Source of the DNA: Clostridia bacterium
Lineage (GTDB): Bacteria; Bacillota; Clostridia; Christensenellales; CAG-138
Assembly (NCBI GenBank): GCA_017514685.1
Contig: JAFWJN010000032.1
Span: 1 to 64,000, forward strand
DNA length: 64,000 nucleotides
Direction of reading: 5' to 3'
Positions 15,755-23,465 of this stretch are shown in pieces (positions within the stretch are counted from its first letter, which is position 1; each line of letters opens with the position of its first letter). The notes beneath the pieces were generated by a model. It did not search any database. It was not told where the DNA came from and worked only from the letters and a program-made list of their open reading frames with translations. The translations under genes were made by a program, and so were the position numbers.

Positions 15755-17293
15755 TCAATCATCAGCCTCCTTCGCAAAGGGAATGGATTCTTTTTTTCTG
15801 GCACCCAGCATGAATTCGCCGAGTTCCTCTTTGGTATAGTCCTGAGGTTTGCACTCCAGGACGATCTCCCCGTTGAAGAGAACCAGGAGCCGGTCGCTCA
15901 TCTGATAGACTTCATCGAGGTCCGCGGAAACCAGGAACACGCATTTGCCCTTGTCGCGGTACTGGAAAATCTGTTCGTGGATGTACTCGGAAGCGCTGAC
16001 GTCGATACCGCGCGTCGGCTGCGCGACGACCAGCACTTCGGATTCTTCGGACAGCGCCCTGGCCATGATCAGCTTCTGCTGATTGCCTCCGGAGAGCGCT
16101 CTGGCCAGCACGTCGCTGTTCGGGGTTTTGACATTGAATTCACGGATGCATTTTTCGGTAAACGCCGCAATGTTCTCTTTCTGAACCAGGCCGTGCTTTG
16201 CGGCAAAAGGCTTGTCATGGTGCCCCAGGATCGCGTTGTCCTTCAGGGACAGATCCGGAACGAGTCCCATGCTGAGACGGTCCTCCGGAACATGAACGAC
16301 TCCGCGGTGCAGGAAAGAATATGCATCGCCCGTTAACGGCTCTCCGTTCAGCATAACTGTCATGGAATCCGGACTGGCAAGACCGGTGATCGCTTCTAAC
16401 AGCTGCGTCTGACCGTTGCCTTCCACGCCGGCAACACCCACGATTTCGCCTTTATGAATCTTGAAATTGATATTGTTCAGTTTTTGCACTCCGTTCTCGG
16501 TGATGCTGAGATCGCGGACCTCAAAACCGACCTCACCGACGTGCTCTGCTTCCCGGTGCAGGTCCAGGTTGATCGAGTGACCGACCATCAGGTGCGCCAG
16601 TTCCTCGATATTGGTGTCTTCGGGTTTGATGTCATCCCGGATCAGGACGCCGTTTCTTAAAACCATGATACGGTCTGCGACCGCCAGGGTTTCTCTCAGT
16701 TTGTGCGTGATAATGATAATGCTGGTCCCGCTGCGGCGGAGGTTTCGCATCATCTCAAGAAGATCATCGACCTCGCCCGGGGTAAGGACCGCGGTCGGTT
16801 CGTCCAGGATCAGAACTTTGGCATCCCGGTAGAGCGCTTTTAGGATCTCGACGCGCTGCTGCTCGCCGACCGACAGCTCCGATACTTTGACATTGGGATC
16901 CAGATTGAAATGGAATTTATCAATCAGACCCTTGACGCGGTCGTAAGCTTTTTTGCGATCGATCAAAGGTCCGAATTTCGGCTCCGCCCCGGCGATGATG
17001 TTGTCTAAAATGCTGAACGCGGGAACAAGCATGAAATGCTGGTGCACCATGCAGATGCCGAGGTGAATGGCATCCATGGGCTTTCGGATATCGACCTGCT
17101 TTTCACGGAAAAAAATCTCTCCCTCGTCCGGGTGATGGATTCCGTACAGGATATTCATCAGCGTGGATTTGCCGGCTCCGTTTTCGCCGAGGAGGGAGAG
17201 AATCTCTCCCTCCCCGAGTGAAAGGTTGACAGAATCCAGAGCTTTTGTTCCGGGAAAGATTTTCGTGATATTATGCATTGAGACAATTTGCAT
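15755..17293 (-). CDS. Nucleoside ABC transporter, double ATP-binding protein (NupO-like)
   Basis: A 512-residue protein with two tandem ABC domains. The first has Walker A GENGAGKST and signature LSVGEQQR; the second has a degenerate Walker A (GVEGNGQTQL, lacking the Lys) and signature LSGGNQQK. This asymmetry is normal in sugar/nucleoside transporters of the RbsA/NupO type. The ATG at 17291-17293 is chosen because GAAAGGAAAAC precedes it. Stop and the next start are tightly spaced, so the transporter subunits are coupled. Confidence 0.9.
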   Translation of the reverse strand: MQIVSMHNITKIFPGTKALDSVNLSLGEGEILSLLGENGAGKSTLMNILYGIHHPDEGEIFFREKQVDIRKPMDAIHLGICMVHQHFMLVPAFSILDNIIAGAEPKFGPLIDRKKAYDRVKGLIDKFHFNLDPNVKVSELSVGEQQRVEILKALYRDAKVLILDEPTAVLTPGEVDDLLEMMRNLRRSGTSIIIITHKLRETLAVADRIMVLRNGVLIRDDIKPEDTNIEELAHLMVGHSINLDLHREAEHVGEVGFEVRDLSITENGVQKLNNINFKIHKGEIVGVAGVEGNGQTQLLEAITGLASPDSMTVMLNGEPLTGDAYSFLHRGVVHVPEDRLSMGLVPDLSLKDNAILGHHDKPFAAKHGLVQKENIAAFTEKCIREFNVKTPNSDVLARALSGGNQQKLIMARALSEESEVLVVAQPTRGIDVSASEYIHEQIFQYRDKGKCVFLVSADLDEVYQMSDRLLVLFNGEIVLECKPQDYTKEELGEFMLGARKKESIPFAKEADD

Positions 17294-17358
17294 ATTGTTT
17301 TCCTTTCGACGGTACAACTTTAGCTGCTGCCGGGACAAGCCCTTTTGTGATCAGGTGA

Positions 17359-18468
17359 TTATTTTCCCATCTTCACGCCGAACTGCGTGGCATCCAGATG
17401 ATTCGCAGCAACCCAGGAATCGATCTGAGTCAGATCGTCGGGCGTAACGAGTTTGCCGTCCTTGATGGACTGACGGACAGCCTCGAGGCAGTCGAGGATC
17501 TCCTGCGGATACTGCAGCGCGATGCCGTCAAGGCCGATCTCGCAGTAGCCGCTCGCGATACCGTTGCGGTGGGTACCTGCTTCGAACTTGTTTTCAACCG
17601 CTGCCTGAACAGCCAGACGGACGCCGACGTTCGTCAGTTTCAGAGAGGTGCAGAGGCTGAAGTCATAGTCGGTCGTGCTCGGAGAAGTGGAGATGAAGTA
17701 AGCTCCGTTCTCTTTGCAGGCTTCCAGAATGCCCAGAGCGCCTGCGCCGCAGTTGCCGGTGCAGATGTCCGCGCCGAGCGCGATGTTGTTGGAGGTAACT
17801 TCCTTCGCGGTAACAGGATCCGCAAATCCGCCGATAACGGTGTAACGGATCTCAACATCCGGGTTGACGTACTTGACGCCCGCCATATAACCGGAAGCGC
17901 CTGCTCTCTGGTCCGGGTTGTCCATACCGATGCAGTAGCTGATCAGCGGAGTGTCGTTGGACATCTTGACAACGTCGGTATAGCCGCCCGCGGTGATGAT
18001 GCCGGAGAGAACGCCGGAGAGGAATGCCTGCTCTGCACTGATCGCGCCGATGCACATGATGTTCGGAGCGTCGCAGTAGCTGTCGATGAGGATGAACTTC
18101 TGATCTGGATAGTCCTTTGCGACTGCCATGGTCGGAGTGTCGATACCGGTTCCGACGGAGATGATCGCGTCATAGACGCCATCTTCCGCGTATCCGCGGA
18201 TCAAAGCTTCGGTTGCAACAGGGTCGGTGTTGTCGACTTCGGCACTGACATACTCAAAATCGTACATCTCTTTTGCTTCCATCAGGCCCTGCCATGCTTC
18301 GTCGTTGTAACCGTTATCGCCCTTTTTGCCAGACGTGTAAGCGATCTTGACAGTTTTCTTTCCTTCGGGTTCGTTGGAAGCCGGAGTGTTGTTGGCTGCC
18401 GGTGTGGAACATGCAAATACGCCAAGCGTCAGCATGAGTGCCAGAACGATCATAACTAGTTTCTTCAT
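17359..18468 (-). CDS. BmpA-family nucleoside-binding lipoprotein
   Basis: A 369-residue extracellular substrate-binding protein. The N-terminus has a signal peptide and lipobox (LGVFAC, lipidated Cys about residue 20), then a Pro/Asn-rich linker. The mature part shows BmpA/Med features such as IISVGTGIDTPTMAVAKDYP and FILIDSY. BmpA/PnrA proteins bind purine and other nucleosides and deliver them to NupOPQ-type transporters. Its position just before the ATPase and permease genes fits this. GAAGGAG precedes the start. Confidence 0.9.
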   Translation of the reverse strand: MKKLVMIVLALMLTLGVFACSTPAANNTPASNEPEGKKTVKIAYTSGKKGDNGYNDEAWQGLMEAKEMYDFEYVSAEVDNTDPVATEALIRGYAEDGVYDAIISVGTGIDTPTMAVAKDYPDQKFILIDSYCDAPNIMCIGAISAEQAFLSGVLSGIITAGGYTDVVKMSNDTPLISYCIGMDNPDQRAGASGYMAGVKYVNPDVEIRYTVIGGFADPVTAKEVTSNNIALGADICTGNCGAGALGILEACKENGAYFISTSPSTTDYDFSLCTSLKLTNVGVRLAVQAAVENKFEAGTHRNGIASGYCEIGLDGIALQYPQEILDCLEAVRQSIKDGKLVTPDDLTQIDSWVAANHLDATQFGVKMGK

Positions 18469-18542
18469 TTCTTCTTACTCCTTCATTTTATTTGTTTTCT
18501 ATTACCTTGGATCTGAGATCCATTGGAACCTTTTTTGTGGTT

Positions 18543-19379
18543 TTATAAAGAAGGATACCAGTATTTTTTGCCTGTTGCTGCGAGTTTTTCATCCCATCCG
18601 GCAATGATCTGCACAGCGCGGTTTGCAATCTGAATGCTTCTTTCGATTCCGCCGTACTGGAAAACGTCCTTTTTCCGGTTTGCAACGGCGGTGCACACGC
18701 TTCCTGCGCGGAACTTGTAGAGTCCGGCAATCGTAAGCAGAGCGGAGGTTTCCATCTCAAAATTCTTGACGCCGGCTTTTGACATATCGTCCACGATCGT
18801 ATCGATGAAGGACTGGCTGTAGCCGTTGTATCCGGGTCTGCCCTGACCGCAGTACCAGGAACCGGTCGAGCAGGAGATCCCGACATGATAGGGAATCTGC
18901 AGTTCTTCGGCTGCCTGCACCAGAGCCGCGGTCACCATGTAATCCGCAACCGCGGGATAAGTCGGATCCACATACAGATTGCTGGTACCGTCATGACGGA
19001 CTGCTCCGGTGTGGATGATGACGTCGCCGCAGTTGATCTCTTCCTGAATCGCTCCGCAGGTGCCGACGCGGATCATCGTGTCACAGCCGAGACGGACCAG
19101 TTCTTCCACGGCGCTCGAAAGGGAACCGCCGCCCGCGCCTGTTGAACAGGCTGAAATTTTGACGCCGCCGACGGAACCGGAATAGGTTCTGTGCTCGCGG
19201 TAGTTCGCCACAAAGCGGCTTTCGTCCCAGTCCTCCGCAATCAGAGGAACGCGTTCCGGGTCACCGGGCAGCAGGCAGTAACGCTCGATATCGCCCTGCT
19301 TGCAGCGGATATGGTATTGTGCATTTTCTTCCATGACGGGTTCATTCGCTTTTGACTGCCATCTTTTGATTTCTTTCAT
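18543..19379 (-). CDS. Uridine phosphorylase-family nucleoside phosphorylase
   Basis: A 278-residue phosphorylase. YHIRCKQGDIERYCLLPGDP (substrate and phosphate loop), IRVGTCGAIQ, GTSNLYVDPTYPAVADY and FEMETSALLTI match uridine phosphorylase more closely than DeoD. It probably splits a pyrimidine (or broad) nucleoside to base and ribose-1-phosphate. Its start overlaps the stop of the upstream amidohydrolase gene by four bases (ATGA), so the two are coupled. It is distinct from the two DeoD copies at 11.6-13.1 kb. Confidence 0.85.
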   Translation of the reverse strand: MKEIKRWQSKANEPVMEENAQYHIRCKQGDIERYCLLPGDPERVPLIAEDWDESRFVANYREHRTYSGSVGGVKISACSTGAGGGSLSSAVEELVRLGCDTMIRVGTCGAIQEEINCGDVIIHTGAVRHDGTSNLYVDPTYPAVADYMVTAALVQAAEELQIPYHVGISCSTGSWYCGQGRPGYNGYSQSFIDTIVDDMSKAGVKNFEMETSALLTIAGLYKFRAGSVCTAVANRKKDVFQYGGIERSIQIANRAVQIIAGWDEKLAATGKKYWYPSL

Positions 19380-20791
19380 GTTCTTCTCCCTTTTCTTACG
19401 ATTTGCTCATAATATGCGGTTTCGAACCGTTTTTTCTCCGGCAGGACTCTTTCTTTTGCCTGCCGGGCTGATTCATATAGATAAGGCGTTCTTTCTCTGA
19501 CGGCCTGTTTCAGAGCCTCTTCATCCATGCAGAGAAGCTTCCGGTCGCGCATCACGGGCTTGCCTTCGATCCAGACATCCGTGACATCGAGGTGGTCCGC
19601 CAGAAGAATGCTCTGAACGAGCGGTTCATAGCACGGCCGGTAAGCTGGACCGGAGAGGTCTGCGAGGACCAGATCAGCATTCATTCCCGGTCTGATCGCG
19701 CCGTTGCTGATGCCAGCCGCTTTCGCGCCGTTTTCGGTCGCCATCTTCCATGCTTCCAGCGGATTCATCCATTTCTGATAATCCGGCTCTGTCAGCCTTG
19801 CAAGAAGGACAGCCGAGCGTAAGATTTCCAGAAGATTCTGTCCGGTTGCGCAGTTGGATCCATCCGATCCGACTGCCACAGGGATTCCATGCTCCCGGTA
19901 AGACGTGATATCCGCCCGTCCGCTTCCCAGAAACAGGTTGCCGGTCGGAATATGAATGACCGTGCTGCCTGCATCTGCGATCTGACGGATCTGGACCTCG
20001 TTCAGAAAAACACAGTGGGCAAGGCCGGTCCGGCCGGTCAGAAGCCCGAATGCTTTCAGCAGTTCCACAGGATCCCGTCCTGACAGTTCTGAACTGGTTG
20101 ACTGCCAGAGCGTTTCCAGCAGATGCGTATGGACTCCGAGATCATATTGTTCCTGGATGTCCGCTGCAACTTTCAGCGCCTGTTCGCTGGACCGCTGCGG
20201 TGCGTTCAGCGCACAGAGAACGGTTAATGTTCCGTCAGGATCGTGCCAGCGTCTGACCCATCCATCATACCGCTCCGCCATGCGCTGCGGGGAAGGAGGC
20301 GTCCGGGTTGTGTCCGAAACTATTCCGTACAGAGCACGGTCATCGCTGATGTCAGAGATCATGGGGGCAACGGCAGCCCGGAAACCGGTTTTCCGATAAG
20401 CTCCGCAGATGGAGTCGACCCGGTCCGCATGCGGAATGTGGTCGATGCATGAGGTCACGCCACAGTGCAGCATCTCCGCGATCCCCAGATAAGCAGAAAG
20501 CACCGCTTCTTCGTTGCCCATAAGGCCGCCCAGACCAATGGTGTCGGACGACCAGACTTCGAGGGGCTCTCCCCAAGCAGTGCCTTTCCATAGATTACTG
20601 TAAGAATGGTAATGCGCATTCACCATACCGGGCAGCAGAAGCTTTCCGTCCGCGTCGAACGTTTCCTCGTCCGGACGGGGAACCAGCATCTCGGCAACCT
20701 CAGCAATCTTTCCTTGTTCAACACGGACATCTCGTTGACTGCAATGACATGTATGGGCGTTGTCAGGTGTCAGACATTGTTGGATCAGCAT
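19376..20791 (-). CDS. Amidohydrolase-superfamily deaminase (SAH/MTA or aminohydrolase type)
   Basis: A 471-residue metal-dependent hydrolase of the TrzN/MtaD/guanine-deaminase group. Metal ligands are visible: NAHYHSYSN (H-x-H) about residue 60, GVHTHLLET, LAHCVFLNE and VAVGSDGS. The family deaminates purine or pyrimidine compounds such as S-adenosylhomocysteine, methylthioadenosine, 8-oxoguanine or cytosine. First in an operon with nucleoside uptake and phosphorolysis genes, it likely deaminates an imported nucleoside or base. AGAGGT is 6 bases before the ATG. The exact substrate is not determinable by eye. Confidence 0.8.
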   Translation of the reverse strand: MLIQQCLTPDNAHTCHCSQRDVRVEQGKIAEVAEMLVPRPDEETFDADGKLLLPGMVNAHYHSYSNLWKGTAWGEPLEVWSSDTIGLGGLMGNEEAVLSAYLGIAEMLHCGVTSCIDHIPHADRVDSICGAYRKTGFRAAVAPMISDISDDRALYGIVSDTTRTPPSPQRMAERYDGWVRRWHDPDGTLTVLCALNAPQRSSEQALKVAADIQEQYDLGVHTHLLETLWQSTSSELSGRDPVELLKAFGLLTGRTGLAHCVFLNEVQIRQIADAGSTVIHIPTGNLFLGSGRADITSYREHGIPVAVGSDGSNCATGQNLLEILRSAVLLARLTEPDYQKWMNPLEAWKMATENGAKAAGISNGAIRPGMNADLVLADLSGPAYRPCYEPLVQSILLADHLDVTDVWIEGKPVMRDRKLLCMDEEALKQAVRERTPYLYESARQAKERVLPEKKRFETAYYEQIVRKGRRT

Positions 20792-20904
20792 AATCTACCT
20801 CTTATTTCATATATATTTTAACTTTTCAGAGGTTGTTCCATAGACCAAACATTCTTTGAAAAACCGTTCCGCATACCATGCTGCCTTTCGTGTATAGTAT
20901 TATT

Positions 20905-20932
20905 GGTGAAAAATTGGTGAAAGAACGGTGAA
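20905..20932 (+). promoter_or_regulatory. Three direct GGTGAA repeats at 11-bp spacing
   Basis: GGTGAA occurs at 20905-20910, 20916-20921 and 20927-20932, one helical turn apart. The array lies in the 214-base gap between the leftward nucleoside operon (start 20791) and the rightward PucR/CdaR-type regulator (21006). Phased direct repeats here suggest an operator for the adjacent regulator. Confidence 0.5.
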
Positions 20933-20991
20933 AACCCACATTTCGGAAACAAAAAGGGATAAGATAGGACAAAGGAAAACGGCAAATTATA

Positions 20992-20997
20992 TATAAT
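20992..20997 (+). promoter_or_regulatory. -10 element very close to the regulator start
   Basis: A perfect TATAAT ends 8 bases before the ATG at 21006, with no convincing -35 at 17 bases (ACAAAG). If used, the transcript would be almost leaderless. The only Shine-Dalgarno-like run (AAAGGAAAA, 20971-20979) is too far upstream for that ATG. Confidence 0.35.
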
Positions 20998-21005
20998 CTA
21001 TTACT

Positions 21006-22172
21006 ATGAAACATTTTACTTCCAATTCCATAGAAACAATGGTTTCTCTTCTGTCAGAGATCAGTGACCTGCAGGTCGATGCCCTCGATGACAATGCTGT
21101 TTATTTATCGGCCTCCGATCCTTCCAAAGTCGGGGAGACCGATCCTGTCGCAGCGCAGATGCTTTCCGAAAATCTGAACGAACGGTATTCTTTTTTGCCG
21201 GGAGATCAGGGACAGGCTGCCTACTACATTGTCATGTGGCACAACAATCAGAAAATCGGAGCTTTCCGTCTGACCGGTCCCCTGGAGAAGATCGATGCCT
21301 GCAAGAAAGTGGTCCATACGGTTTCATCCCTTCTGATCGAGGATCACTTCTATAATGAACGCGAGAGGCTGAAAGCAAGTTCGATCGCGATCATCGTGGA
21401 TGAGTGGTTCCACCTGACACCGGATTCCGACTGTTCGGAATTCTATGAGCGCGCGAAGATCACCGGAATCGATCTGACCCTTCCGAGAGTCGTTGTGCAG
21501 ATGCATATTCATAACCTGCAAAGGCTGACGCAGGATCCCGGCAAAACGCCGCAGAACAATCTGGGGCGGCTTGCGGATGTTCTGTTTAACCTTGTTCTGA
21601 ATCATATCGACCGGGAACGGAATGATTATTGTGTCAGCGCCGGAAACGATTTTGTCCTGCTGCTTGCCATTTCGGATCTGAAAGAAGCAAAGAAACTAGT
21701 CGAACAGCTGAAATATTCCATTGAACGCCGGTACGCGGTCTCCGTTTTTTCAGGATTCAGTCCGGTCATGACGGATTTCCGAATGGTTGGGGCAGGGTAT
21801 CGGTTTGCGCAGCTTGCGACGCGTGTCGCCCGCAGTCAGAATAAGCCGTATGCCTGCTATGACGACCTTTCGATGGAACTGCTTCTGTCTAACATTCCGC
21901 CCGCTGTGAAACAGGATTATGTCAATAAAGTCTATCAGGGCTGTACGCCGGCGGAGATCCGGGAATGGACTAATCTGCTTGCGGTCTATTTTAAATGCAA
22001 TGGCTCTCTGAACGAGACTGCCAAGCAGTTGTATCTACACAAGAACACGCTGCAATACAAGCTTTCAAAAATTCAGGAACGTACTGGGTTTGATCCGCGC
22101 AACCGCATTGACTGCGTAACGCTGTATTTGGCTAACTATATCGTTCTGGAATACGATCCGGGCGTGTCATAA
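21006..22172 (+). CDS. PucR/CdaR-family transcriptional regulator
   Basis: A 388-residue regulator. The last 60 residues form the family's C-terminal helix-turn-helix: FKCNGSLNETAKQLYLHKNT then LQYKLSKIQERTGFDP, with the hallmark L-x-x-H-x-N-T-L-x-Y-R/K. The middle resembles the GGDEF-like domain of CdaR proteins, and the N-terminal 130 residues are a sensory region not recognised in detail. Related regulators control purine catabolism, sugar diacid or nucleoside genes. Being divergent from the nucleoside operon, it probably controls that operon through the GGTGAA repeats. The start is uncertain (see the nearby TATAAT); an internal ATG at 21039 also lacks a ribosome site. Confidence 0.8.
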   Translation: MKHFTSNSIETMVSLLSEISDLQVDALDDNAVYLSASDPSKVGETDPVAAQMLSENLNERYSFLPGDQGQAAYYIVMWHNNQKIGAFRLTGPLEKIDACKKVVHTVSSLLIEDHFYNERERLKASSIAIIVDEWFHLTPDSDCSEFYERAKITGIDLTLPRVVVQMHIHNLQRLTQDPGKTPQNNLGRLADVLFNLVLNHIDRERNDYCVSAGNDFVLLLAISDLKEAKKLVEQLKYSIERRYAVSVFSGFSPVMTDFRMVGAGYRFAQLATRVARSQNKPYACYDDLSMELLLSNIPPAVKQDYVNKVYQGCTPAEIREWTNLLAVYFKCNGSLNETAKQLYLHKNTLQYKLSKIQERTGFDPRNRIDCVTLYLANYIVLEYDPGVS

Positions 22173-22196
22173 AGCGGGTTATTCAATAAATAAATG

Positions 22197-22232
22197 AAGC
22201 AGGAGCATATCGGATTGTGCTCCTGCTTTTCC
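22197..22232. terminator. Rho-independent terminator between convergent genes
   Basis: AAGCAGGAGCA (22197-22207) pairs perfectly with TGCTCCTGCTT (22218-22228), followed by TTCC and T-rich sequence. It separates the regulator from the leftward PhnP-like gene and can serve both strands. Confidence 0.8.
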
Positions 22233-22268
22233 TTTGGAAAACTCTTTCATTCAGATGTCTCATTTTTT

Positions 22269-23123
22269 TCAGATGATTAGGCCGTCATACGCAACGGTAA
22301 CATTCCTTCTTGTATTCTGATGAAAAAATGCCTGATAAGCATCGTGATCCCATTCATGCTTATGGTTGATATGGGTACAATAGATTTTTGTATCTTCCCG
22401 GATGATGTCATATTTTGCAAAGATCTCCAGCTGTTCGATAAACGCAGGACCGTTCAGATGCGAGGTTGGATCCTTTCCTGTTTCCGAGCCCCAGGTGCCT
22501 TCGAGTATGAGATAATCAAGTTTACTGCCTTTCAGCAGTTCCAGTGATTCGGGAATATAGTAGCCGGTATCACAGGCGTACAATAATGATTTTCCGTCTT
22601 TGGCAAAGCAGTAATTGAGTGCAGTTTCCGTAGCGGATGCTTTATGTGTGGTGTTTACAGCAAGAACTTCGAACCCTCCTGCTGAAAAAGGAACGCCGAC
22701 CGGAACTGGATGCAATATGACGGCTCCTTTGTCCAGCGCTTCAATGCTGTCAGCGGCGGGAAATTCCCTTGACAGCAAAGCGTATTTTCGCATAACGGAT
22801 TCATATGCCATTTCCGATAAATAGAGAGTGACAGGGGTTTCTTTATGCGTTCGGGACATGGTGAGAAGACCGGCGTTTGACGGACAGAAATGATCCTCGT
22901 GCGTATGCGTTAAAAAGATGTTTTTCAGGTCTGCGGCATTGACACCATGGCGCATAAAAGCGGCTGCCAGATCAGGTCCGCAATCGATCAGGTTCTCAGA
23001 ATCCAGCAGAAACATGGACCTGAGGCGTCCGGACGTTGGATGAAGTCTCGCCTGCCGGCAGAGCGGGCAGTTGCACAGAGGATTCGGCAGGACATCGGCT
23101 GCGGCTGTTCCTAAAAACTGCAT
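22269..23123 (-). CDS. PhnP-like metallo-beta-lactamase-fold phosphodiesterase
   Basis: A 284-residue MBL-fold hydrolase. THTHEDHF about residues 91-98 is the metal motif (H-x-H-x-D-H), with later ligands in VNTTHK, YACDTGYY and CTHINHKHEW. Near the N-terminus, LCNCPLCRQARLHP closely resembles the structural zinc site of E. coli PhnP (GCDCAACRRARLQP), which hydrolyses 5-phosphoribosyl 1,2-cyclic phosphate in phosphonate breakdown. No other phn gene is visible, so the substrate may be another cyclic phosphodiester. GGAGG precedes the start. It is monocistronic. Confidence 0.75.
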   Translation of the reverse strand: MQFLGTAAADVLPNPLCNCPLCRQARLHPTSGRLRSMFLLDSENLIDCGPDLAAAFMRHGVNAADLKNIFLTHTHEDHFCPSNAGLLTMSRTHKETPVTLYLSEMAYESVMRKYALLSREFPAADSIEALDKGAVILHPVPVGVPFSAGGFEVLAVNTTHKASATETALNYCFAKDGKSLLYACDTGYYIPESLELLKGSKLDYLILEGTWGSETGKDPTSHLNGPAFIEQLEIFAKYDIIREDTKIYCTHINHKHEWDHDAYQAFFHQNTRRNVTVAYDGLII

Positions 23124-23152
23124 CTTGGTTCCTCCATTTTATCGATATTCAT

Positions 23153-23158
23153 ATTATA
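23153..23158 (-). promoter_or_regulatory. -10 element for the PhnP-like gene
   Basis: TATAAT on the minus strand (plus-strand ATTATA), about 30 bases before the start codon. The -35 at 17 bases is weak (TTTCTA). Confidence 0.4.
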
Positions 23159-23233
23159 TCCTTTTTCCGGTTGAATAGAAATGAAGTTTTTTGCGGGATG
23201 GTATATACAGATTTGCCTTGCCATCGTTGGCTC

Positions 23234-23255
23234 TTTTGCTGTGATTTCAGCAAAA
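23234..23255. promoter_or_regulatory. Inverted repeat TTTTGCTG/CAGCAAAA in the divergent gap
   Basis: A perfect 8-bp inverted repeat (23234-23241 and 23248-23255, 6-base spacer) in the 342-base gap between the PhnP-like gene and the response regulator gene. It could be a regulator site; no U-run follows on either strand. Apart from this and the two promoter candidates, I see nothing in 23124-23465. Confidence 0.3.
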
Positions 23256-23328
23256 TGAGATAAATAAGTGTCAAATTAAGCCATTCAATCCTGTTTTCCG
23301 GAAGAATATACTGCTATGAGGAAGAGCA

Positions 23329-23357
23329 TTGTTTTTTAGGCGTCTTTTTTTTATAAT
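23329..23357 (+). promoter_or_regulatory. Promoter candidate for the two-component operon
   Basis: TTGTTT (23329-23334), 17 bases, TATAAT (23352-23357). It would give an untranslated leader of about 100 bases before the ATG at 23466. Confidence 0.5.
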
Positions 23358-23465
23358 ATAACATATAGAGAATTCTGCTGTATACCTTAATGACCGATCG
23401 CTCTTCCAGTTCCTTATGCCTAAGCGGCATTTTGATATCCTGTTCGTTTGGATAAAGAGGCATTT

